A stretch of 64,000 nucleotides of DNA, from contig JAFKAC010000059.1 in NCBI GenBank assembly GCA_025766275.1, positions 248,001-312,000 on the forward strand, read 5' to 3'. The notes beneath the pieces are model-generated. The model was not told the DNA's origin. It ran no database searches and saw only the letters and a list, made by a program, of their open reading frames with translations. Below, in pieces: positions 21,347-29,880 of the stretch (its first letter is position 1; every line of letters starts with the position of its first letter). The translations under genes and the position numbers were made by a program. Source of the DNA: Lactarius indigo (taxonomy: Eukaryota; Basidiomycota; Agaricomycetes; Russulales; Russulaceae).

Positions 21347-23271
21347 AATTGTTGGAGGATAATGTCCTTTATGTCGTCTGATTCTCCTGCTACTCCGTTA
21401 AGCCAGTCGCTGGCGCACTGTTGAGGGGGTACGTCCTGGACCACCCTGGTAGCAACTTCGGGTTCCTGTTGATGATAGTCGGTGTCAATATACCGACTGG
21501 TTGATGCTTGGGGTTGGTAGCCCCCTCGTGGTTGTCTACAGTCACAGGCCATGTGTCCATCCTTTCCACAATTATAACAGGTAACTGGCCTTTGATTGTT
21601 ACGTCCTCCTCCTTTCTGCAAAAATCCTCCCCTTGGTCGGTATGGGGGACAAGGGGCGAGTATGTCTTCGGCCCCTGCAAGTCGCCCTCGGATTCGGTCT
21701 GCAGAAGTATCCATGGCATTTGGATTGCGGGGTAGATTTCTTGGTTGCCAAGAGCTCCTTGGCGGCCCTTGCCACTGTCGCGATTGGCGCGGGCGTCCTT
21801 GTCCTTGTGGTACCCCTTTGTTTAATACTGCCTTAAGGTGAAGGTACTGCTGTTGGCGGGTAGTCGTGGCTTCCTTCCATTCGCGATAGTTGCGGGGGTT
21901 ATCGAGGGTATAGACCTTCTCATATAGGTCTTTTGGTAGTCCGCTTGCGAATAGATCCAACATCTGGGGATCATCGAGCCGATATTGAGCGCGGCGTATT
22001 AATTGCTCGAACTGGGTGCAATACTCATCTAGATTGCCCCCGATCATCTTGACTCCTTTTTTGAGCTCGTATTGAGCTTGCTCTTGTTCCATTGTATTGC
22101 GGAAGCACTGCATGAAGCTGCGCGTTACTTTGTTCCATAGTCCTTCACTTGTGCGGGGTATTCCTGCTTGTATCTGGCCATTAAGCCAGGTGAGCATAGC
22201 TAATACCCATTCGCTAACGTTGACGCCCTTGATGTAGGAGAGAAAAAGTAGGGCGCGTCGGTATGGGGTCACCATGATACCTTCGTCGGCATTCATGCCC
22301 CAGTAGACGTGCCATTGAGTGAGAAATGCTTCAACTTTGGCGCGTTCTCCATCGAATACTGTGGGTGCTTTGCCAGCTAATTTATTACTTGGAGGGGGAA
22401 TAATAGGTCCTGCACCTGGTAATCCTCCTCCCGGATGTCCTCCTCCTGGTGGTCCTCCTGGGAATCCTCCAGGAAATCCTTGAAATCCAGGTCCTCTTGA
22501 TGGTGGTCCTCCCCCTCTGGGCAAGTCACCGGGGGGTCCGCCTCCTCCACTAGGAGGGTCGGCTACGTCAGACCCAATGGCACGGTGGATTGCCACATCG
22601 TCGTCGGTCATTCGATGACCCGTGTAAGGGTTGATGGGAGCTAGATTAGCTCATGATTCTTCTGTGATGCGCCTTTGTTCTTCTAGGGCTATTTGATCCC
22701 TTGCTTCAGTGGTAAGCCGTATCTCTTCTTCGGTAATGGTGGCAGTTGCCATTGCGACTGCTGGGCTGCGGATGTGAATTACTTCTGGTTCGGGTTGGTG
22801 AATGGTAAGGGACTCAGTTCGTCGTATAATATGATCGCCAATAGCTCCTAAGCTGCTGTCTTCTACGGGCATTGTTCCTCTGCTTGGGGACTGACTTTCA
22901 GAGGCTTCTTCCCCGCTAATTCCTTCGTCTGTATGTTCTTGTGCTTGCCCGTCAATGGGACCGTAGTCGGCACGGCTATTAAGCTCTCGTGCGTCGACGT
23001 CGCAGTTGTAGTTCCTTCCCACTGGTCATACGATGTCCCAGCGATGGTCTATGGGGTTCCAAGTAACCTCAGTCCAACAGAGGTGTTCGAAATTGAACTC
23101 AACAGGTCGGAAACAGTTGGGACCGTTAAACTCTACGAAGTATCCGGTGTCTTCTCCTCGTTCTCTCCACTGGGCTGCTCCTAAAAATCTTGTAGGTACG
23201 TTGCGATCTCCTCGTCTTTCAATGTGATAGGGACGGAACGACGTCCACTGGTCTCTGGTCGAGTACGCCAC
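21316..23271 (-). pseudogene. Element C Gag with two in-frame TGA codons
   Basis: One minus-strand frame from a GTG at 23271 to 21316, broken by TGA at 23026 and 22651. The first stop follows WDIV, where A has WDVMRP, so TGA stands for an Arg codon. N-terminal region TRDQWTSFRPYHIERRGDRN matches A closely. A Gly/Pro-rich linker (about 22395-22550), capsid (about 21800-22390) and a CCHC knuckle CYNCGKDGHMACDC (near 21535-21576) follow. As in A and B there is no ATG at the head of the conserved region; the GTG has A at -3 and G at +4. Confidence 0.85.
21328..21334 (-). other. Element C gag-pol -1 frameshift heptamer GGGTTTT
   Basis: On the minus strand the gag frame reads G GGT TTT CAG. A -1 slip gives GGG TTT and enters pol; gag stops 12 nt downstream. 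Identical to element A. Confidence 0.6.
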
Positions 23272-23279
23272 AATTGAGG

Positions 23280-23290
23280 ATCTTGGTCTT
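23280..23290 (-). other. Element C primer-binding site, self-priming type
   Basis: Minus-strand AAGACCAAGAT, 2 nt after the 5' LTR end, exactly complementary to 23524-23534 in the same LTR. Confidence 0.7.
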
Positions 23291-23292
23291 AA

Positions 23293-23800
23293 TGTTACGC
23301 TCCACCGGTGTCAGTCCGACGTGGACTCGGAGTAGGCGTAATCGACTTAGCGAAGATAAGTGAATGGGGATCACGTGTCAACCCAACACAAGCTGAACAG
23401 GGGCACTATCGGCACACGCTGCAGCGATAAGATAAAGAAGAGTATTCCTTGATGAATACAAGCAGAGGCACACTTAGTCCGAGACTAAGGCAAGCGAAAG
23501 ACAAGTCAAGTGGTGGATTGAAGAAGACCAAGATGGGGACTCTTGGTCTTCCGACGTGACTACTTATACAGATACGCGCGGGCTTTAAAGCGCCGCTGGA
23601 ATAGTAAGTAACCAATAGCGTAACTAGCTCGAACCCTAGTACAGCTATCCTAGGAATGAGTCATACATGAGTCACAATCACATGCGAACTACTATGCTGA
23701 CTGATGCGATGTAAGAGTCCATGACTAATACTGATACTGGACCGTAGTCATAACCGGTCATGAGTCATGTGTAGTGAGTCATCAAGTCCGTACCGTAACA
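23293..23800 (-). repeat. Element C 5' LTR (508 bp)
   Basis: Pairs with 8130-8637. The four differences I find are GGTGT/GGCGT, TCGGA/TCAGA, GTCAT/GTCGT and CCGTA/CCATA, all CpG transitions. Confidence 0.9.
23524..23568 (-). promoter_or_regulatory. Element C LTR promoter: TATA box and predicted transcript 5' end
   Basis: Minus-strand TATAAG begins at 23568, 34 nt before ATCTTGGTCTT (23534-23524), which pairs with the primer-binding site. Spacing matches A, B and Z. Confidence 0.65.
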
Positions 23801-24108
23801 CTTACCTACGGAGATTCAGAGCAGTGCTTGAAAGCCTGCTAACTTGTATTTAATCTGTCTTGTGAAGACCAAGATACGCCATCTTGGTCTTCTTGAATCG
23901 TCACTTGTTGTCTCTTCTCTTCGCCTCGTCTCAGACAGTTGTCCGACTTCGTTCGTGACCTAAACCTTCGACCTATCGGTATACCTCCGCGTATTTACCA
24001 CGACGTACGCTTGGACCTCCGCGTTTTCAAGCCAATAGGACCGTTATATCGCTAAGTTGTTACCGCCATCTCGTGCTCAAGTCGAGCTCACGTCGTGACG
24101 ACGTTACA
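23801..24108 (+). repeat. Element A 3' LTR, right part
   Basis: Begins with the duplicated CTTA and then matches 750-1056 with three differences, all CpG transitions. It ends GTTACA at 24108. Host sequence (CACTGGACG) follows, whose first bases should be A's target duplication. Confidence 0.88.
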
Positions 24109-24328
24109 CACTGGACGCTGACATGGCCCCACACTCTGCCAATGCAGAACAAGGCGACGATGAGGGCATTTTCCATCACGGCAATGGGAGCGCAGACCTT
24201 CGTGAGGTAGATGAAACGCGTCCAGTCGACGACAAAGATGCCGTGAGCCACGTATGGCTACCTGAGAATCACCGTACGTGTATGTTTCTTACCTTTTCAT
24301 TCATTTCTGACCTTTTCATCCTCAATAG

Positions 24329-24996
24329 AGAGAGGGTATCCGTACTCCGTCACGGAGCTGGCAACCGTCTTCCAACAACCTGATTTGCAAGATCTTATTC
24401 ATCATTTTTTGTTCGATCAACTCCACTTGGACAACCCCAATGCCCCTGCTGGTTCAGATGTTCCCCTAACTCAGTGCCCCCATTTCAACAGTAAAATTTC
24501 TGTTTACCACACTGCAACTGCTGTTTTCTTTTCACCAAGCGATCCAAGCAGACTTCAAGGAATGTGCTCGGAATGTATTCACTGCAATCCACGTTGGCGC
24601 AAGCAGAACCCTCGATTTGACACCGCTTTTGTAGAGCGCGACCCCACTCTACCCAGGGCACGAGGATTCAATGTCGTGCGCTTACGCACGCTATTCTCTT
24701 TTGTTTGGGGGGATATTTATTACCCTTGTGCACTCATTAGGTGGTTCATACACGTGGGAGATAAGCCGGATGAAGTGACAGGTTTGTGGGTCGTGCAACC
24801 AGACACCAACGCCGATGGATCACCAGCAGTCGAGGTGATCCATCTGGATTCTGTCCTCCGCGCGGCACATTTATTGCCCGTTTTTGGGAACAGCTTTATG
24901 CCCATCGAGTTATCCCCACACAACACTCTTGATGCGTTCGAGACTTATTATATTAATAAATACATAGATTACCATGCTTTTGAATTTGCATCATAG
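24329..24996 (+). pseudogene. Plavaka-type DNA transposase, C-terminal fragment
   Basis: The frame from a plausible acceptor (AATAG ending at 24328) reads GYPYSVTELATVFQQPDLQDL and ends at 24996 with a tail typical of basidiomycete Plavaka (CACTA-like) transposases: RGFNVVRLRTLFSFVWGD, YPCALIRWF, TGLWVVQPD, VIHLDSVLRAAHLLPVFG, and an ending of the type YYINKYIDYHAFEFAS. About 220 residues are present, against well over 800 in full-length proteins. The catalytic core is missing: element A's LTR ends 220 bp upstream and no other part of the gene is seen. The 24110-24328 stretch may hold a further short exon ending at the donor CACCGTACGTG near 24272. The family assignment rests on remembered conservation of this tail. 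Confidence 0.7.
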
Positions 24997-26490
24997 CTTT
25001 GTTCGCACTTTCAGCCATTTTTCGGAGTTGTCGGCTAAGCACCTAATTCGACTTCCCATCTTGGATGATTCTGATCCCCAATCGCCACCAACCCGCCTTC
25101 TAAAATCGATTTTCCATTCTTTTCTCTTCCCATCATCATCTCACTCTTCACTGCTCTTTTCTACGTCAAGCTACAGTACGTCAAATGTTCAATAATTCCG
25201 ACATCAGCAGCCACCATCATCAACCGACCACATTCCAGACAGCTCCCTCCCCACGTCGTCGTCGTCGTCGGTGGTCTCGCTGACAAAGAGCAACCCTACC
25301 ATTCCCCGCCTTGCGGGCTTTCTTTCGGCTGACACTGGCGAAACCCTGGAACATGATTCATACCTATGCCCCCGGTCGATGATTGGCCCCTAAGGTATGT
25401 GAGTTCTTTTATTTTCTCTCAGATTCTGACTTGTCCTTCTCATACTAGCATACCTCGTCGACGCCGCTCACGTCGCCTCAGGCTGTCGTCCACTCACTCT
25501 CTTTTTGGACGGGATCTTCCTACTCGTTTGCTTTTTTATGTGTGAACTCGATACTTACTCTACATCTCGACACATGCTCTAATACAGTACACGTTGTCAG
25601 CGTCACCTGTGCCAGGGGATACCAGTTGTAACAATTCTCTCACCCCGACTTTCCATCTTCCGTCCTCCATCGATATCGAGATCCCCTTTCGTACTACTTT
25701 CTCCCGATGTTCGCTACCTCCCAGATCGACTTTCGACAACGAACCTTACTTACAAATAAGGCTCATTCTGATGTCCAATAAACAATGAGTTACCCTCCAT
25801 TTCGTGCGACACATTCAAGACATCTTGCAACAGGAGTCTGCTCAGAACACGAACCCCAGCAGCTCTATTCCTTCATTCATTGACTTTTCATCTTCCGTCC
25901 TCCATCGATATCGAGAGGTCCCCCTGGAACACGAACCCCAGCAGCTCTATTCCCTCATTCATTGACTTTCCGTCTTCCGTCCTCCATCGATATTGAGAGG
26001 ACCCCCTTTCGTTCTACTTTCTCCCAATGTTCGCTACCTCCCAGACCATATTTCAACAATGAACTTTACTTACAAATACACGCGGTAAATGAGGCTCAGT
26101 GTGATGCACGCTTTTTTTTTTTTTTTTTTCAAACTGGGGAACATGCCAATACAAACACCAGTAGCTAAGAGCCATTACAGTCAAGAAATCCTATACACTT
26201 TTGAGTATGTACAACGCGACTTTAGCTACTGGATTTGGCTTGACACGTTTCACGTTGCTGAGACCAATGTAAACTACTTAATTGCCATGGTGTGCTTAAT
26301 TCACTTGCTGGTTAATTAGCCGAGACGGAAATTACAATTCTGGGAATTACTTGATCGTCCCTTTTCACTTAAATTTACTTTATTTCCAAATTAAGTAGCC
26401 AAAGTAAAATACAGGAACGTGTTCGAATGCTGATGACTACAATATGTTCTATTATACATACTAATTCCTGATCTTCACATTCCAAGGCAC
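24997..26490. other. Non-coding stretch between transposase fragment and segmental duplication
   Basis: No gene is supported. The first 550 bp is pyrimidine-rich with scattered short frames. It contains the direct repeats listed separately and an 18-nt T run near 26111, then becomes AT-rich (26150-26480). Confidence 0.5.
25647..26080. repeat. Short direct repeats (one unit of about 110 bp twice, its head a third time)
   Basis: The block GACTTTCCATCTTCCGTCCT starts at 25647, 25882 and 25964 with small changes. The first and third copies continue through CTACTTTCTCCC and TTCGCTACCTCCCAGA to TACTTACAAATA. The second is cut short after about 45 bp and is followed by a tandem copy of an 80-bp unit (CGAACCCCAGCAGCTCTATT at about 25850 and 25932). 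Confidence 0.75.
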
Positions 26491-26624
26491 TGATGTGGAG
26501 TGTGGTGTTAGATGAGGCTAATCAGTTGGTGTTGCATGTTGGTTTTGTTTGGTTGTTGCATCAGTGGACTAGGGATAGTACCACTGTACTCGAAATGGAA
26601 GGGGCCTATCGATTTGGATCCTGC

Positions 26625-29600
26625 TGTAATGATCGTCTCGACTCACTTGTCCGATTTATATTAGTGTTGTCAAGGTGCGTTCTCATTGAGTACGAGAGAG
26701 TCCGATGTCGCGAAGAAAGGCACTAACGTACCTACAACACTTTTTGCCTCGGTTTTTGTTTTTGTTTTCGGGACTCTGAATCATCTTACATACTCTTATG
26801 ATCAAGGTTACGATTCCGCCATCCTACTTGAACAACCCCGACTTCCTCACGACGTGTTCATAAACGCTACTGATACCGCTTGCTGCTCACTGTGTAAGCG
26901 CAGGACTCGGACGAATTTCGGGAAAAATAGTTAGCGTATGCGCGCCCGGCGGTCCGCCACATCACTCCATAACTGTAACAAAAAGATATCCATAGATTCA
27001 ACTTTGTATGCTAGATGTGATGTAGTAGATTGCGTCCAGCAGGCTATGTGATGTACAGGCTTTTCGGTCTCAGTCACGAGCCACTAGACTACTAAGTTGA
27101 GTTTCGCTTCCTGAGGTCAGTTCCTCATGTGCTGCCTAGACCAACGTTGGCAGAGTGGGCGTCAGCGCCGGGGGCATACAATTAATATGTAGACATTTCG
27201 ACGCGTCTTTGCCAATCTATACTTTTTGCGTGTTCGATTCTGGGATTGGATTGAATGAGCCAACAACGCACCTGTTCTCGTCAGCTCACATCTCTTCGCT
27301 GTCTCACGAAAAACAGAAATGCCAAACTCGGCGGCGGGATTGCCGTTGACATGGGTCGAGGTAGAATAAGAAACTTCCACTTACTACCGCCAACAATCGT
27401 ACGGTCTGGTCGGGTGTTGCATTCTACCTAGGTATCCAAATTTTCCGTTTGCCGGAAAACCGGCTCTGCCCTCTTCTAGGGTTGTCCATCTAATAGCAAC
27501 AAAAAAGGCCTCTGTCAGATGAAGGGCGTATAGACGTGATAGTCAGTCCTCCGGCCTACGAGCCGATTTATCGCTTCGAGCAGTCAGCACCGCCTGGGTG
27601 CTTCCCCGTCGTCATCTTTCTTGATAATAGACATACTTAGTAGCTGAAGTGGCGAAACGGTTGATTTGATTGAACGAGACAAGAACATGGAAGGACATGG
27701 CAACCGAACTGGTCCCGCGGGATCAGAATCAATTTCGAGTCTGTAGTACCTTACTAGAACAAAATATCTGTGTGTTTCACAGCTAGAGGGAGGAAAGAGC
27801 TACGCGTGACCGCCGCTGTGATGAAGAGTGTCAGCATTCCAGGCTTGGACGCGACCTCTATTTAGAAAATACCAAAAAAAAAAGTCGTTCGCTGAAATTA
27901 TCAGTGCACGAGCCCTGCATCTATGCATTGCGGTAAAGTAGCTCTCGCAATACAAATCAACTTGACAAGGTCTTTGGTACGATTACCTTACAAGACATCC
28001 GTGACCAAGGGAATTCAAAGATTCTCACGTTGAGTTTCACGACGTGATGACGTCGTTCACAGAGACGAGTCTTGGCGAAGGAGGGCTCACACCTGGAAAA
28101 GCTCACAGAACCGAATAACGATATCGTTGTCCGCGGTCTCGGCAAGCGACAGTGGAAGCAATTGGTAGAACAAGGGTGAATCGATGCCCATAAAAGGAAT
28201 GTCTTGGTCATCGAAGAGCGTCCCGGCACTGTCCCGGCTTTCCACCTACGCCCGAGTCCGAGTCTTGGCTCGTCTTTGGACACCATTTAGCAGATGTCTT
28301 CTTTCGAAAAGGTCGTCAAAAATGCTTGCAAACCAAAGCCTACACCGCCCAAGTCCAAGGTTAGCCTCCCACTTTCCGCATGCACGCCAACTCACACCAC
28401 CCCTCTCGGGTCAGTACGTCGACCCAATCATCGCTGCAACATGGTCGGAGGATGGCGCCATCCATGATGTCTGCAAAGCTCTTTCCCCTCGCTTTCGAGA
28501 GCCAAACTCTATCGTCAGTTGATCGAATGAATAGTAGGACGCGCCAGTGGGCTGACGACGATTCAGGTGGTGTTCAAGGCGCTTATTGTACTTCACACGA
28601 TGGTTCGGAATGGTGCAACGGACAATGTACTCCAATACCTGTCCTCTTCGGATGTTCTACGATTGAAGAATGTCTCTGGCGGTCAATGGGAAGGTATGGG
28701 TCATATCTTTCTTTCACCTCCGGACTTACTCACTTTGACCAGGTTACAACGTGCCTAAGAACCTCCAGCATTATGCTTTATATCTCGACACGCGCATACG
28801 TTCGTACCGTGATCTAAAACACGATGCCATCCGTGTACAGTCTGAAACGAACCGTGACATGCGTTTATCTATGTCACTGGAAGAGGACGGGCGACTCGCT
28901 CGTAATCAGACTTCCGAGGACAGCACGCGAAAGGCACAGGGTTCTGGAGGCATCTCGAGGAGCAAGACGATCATGGGCCGTAAGCTCCGGGTGATGACGG
29001 TAGAGAAGGGCTTGCTCAGGGAGACCAAGGTGGTCCAGAAGCTGTTGGATCCACTCGTAGAGTGTAGAGTGAGCTCCGACTTTTTACCTTTACATCTTCA
29101 GCTCACGTTATTTTCCTCAGTTCTACCTGGATGACCTGGGTGATGAGCTAACGATCACGGCCCTTCGGATGCTCGTCAAAGATCTCCTTGTTCTTTTCCA
29201 GGCTGTCAATGAGGGGGTTATCAACGTGCTAGGTAAGGTTTCGATCAGCCCTATCTAGGGTACTCCTCGCCGACACTCCACTCCGTACAGAAAATTATTT
29301 TGAGATGTCACACATCGACGCCGAACAAGCTCTTATCATATATCGGCATTTTTTCAAACAGGCAGAGTTCGTAATCGAGTATCTTGGCGTCGCGAAGAAA
29401 CTCCAAACCTGAAACATGTACGTTTCCCCGATCTTACTTATTAGAGTGCGGCTCATGACCTTTTCGTACAGGCCCCTGTATCTTTCGTGGGAGACTTGGA
29501 GGAGTACTTGAACGATCTTAACTTGGAGCAGAACAGGATCGAATACAAGGCGAGCAAGGACTCCGCGGATAAGGGCCTCAAGAACGGTCAGCCTAACCCG

Positions 29601-29880
29601 AAGAAAGCAGAGAAAGGCGAGTGCGCTAACACAAATTATTGGGATTACTTACTCATTTATTTCTACCCGTAGCGGTGTCATCTACGTCAACGGCACCAGA
29701 AGCGGAAGGGTCTTCTAAAGGCGCACCGAAGATGGAACGACAGTCTTCAACCTGCAAACTGGATAGTATGCACTTTTCCCAGATCATCTCATCCGCATCT
29801 TACCCGTTTTGTTCTCAGCCCTGCGGCTGACCATTTCCAACAGCAAGTAACGTACAACCCTTTCGATGCTGCTGGAATGC
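26625..29880 (+). repeat. Segmental duplication, left copy (partner 39225-42550)
   Basis: High similarity, by reading, to the 3' flank of NLR1 and the first two thirds of the AP180 gene. Landmarks include TAGTGTTGTCA (26662 and 39280), CTTGAACAACCCCGACTTCC against CTTGATCAACCCCGACTTCC (26827 and 39426), CGTACGGTCTGGTCGG (27398 and 40000) and the whole 28050-29870 exon region. Left of 26620 there is no NLR gene, so this copy has lost what precedes it in the other. Confidence 0.85.
28294..29878 (+). pseudogene. AP180-like ANTH adaptor, truncated pseudogene copy
   Basis: Starts with the same ATGTCTTCTTTCGAAAAGG as the intact gene and keeps its first exons. It carries three kinds of damage. About 25 nt are deleted near 29408 (the bases encoding the NLLNVPIP region), which shifts the frame. 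A donor GT is changed to GC near 29618 (AAAGGCGAGT against AAAGGTGAGT). About 50 nt is lost near 29730, between short GATGGAAC repeats. Similarity ends around 29877 within the first NPF motif (TACAACCCTTTCGATG), so the whole NPF-rich tail is absent. It may still be transcribed, since the upstream region is also duplicated, but it cannot make a full adaptor. Confidence 0.85.

Larger units (their letters stand above)
8130..23800 (-). mobile_element. Element C: chromodomain Ty3/gypsy retrotransposon on the minus strand, split by element B
   Basis: Flanked by 508-bp LTRs at 8130-8637 and 23293-23800 that differ at only four positions I can find, all CpG transitions. The order on the minus strand is LTR, primer-binding site, gag, protease, start of RT, element B, rest of RT, RNase H, integrase, chromodomain, extension, polypurine tract, LTR. 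It carries four in-frame TGA codons. It is inserted in A's 3' LTR with target duplication CTTA. Confidence 0.9.
713..24108 (+). mobile_element. Element A: chromodomain Ty3/gypsy retrotransposon, decayed, split by nested insertions
   Basis: A occupies 713-8129 and resumes at 23801-24108; element C (8130-23800) lies inside its 3' LTR. Order on the + strand: truncated 5' LTR, 11-nt primer-binding site, gag, protease, RT, RNase H, integrase, chromodomain, extra C-terminal domain, polypurine tract, 3' LTR. The frames contain six in-frame TGA codons and no other stops, so this copy cannot make intact proteins by normal decoding. It is the oldest layer, since Z and C both sit inside its LTRs. Confidence 0.9.

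Noticed and set aside
24060..24251. 63-codon hydrophobic minus frame next to the element A LTR
   Set aside because: Crosses the LTR boundary, so it cannot be a single ancestral gene. Overlaps a possible transposase exon on the other strand.
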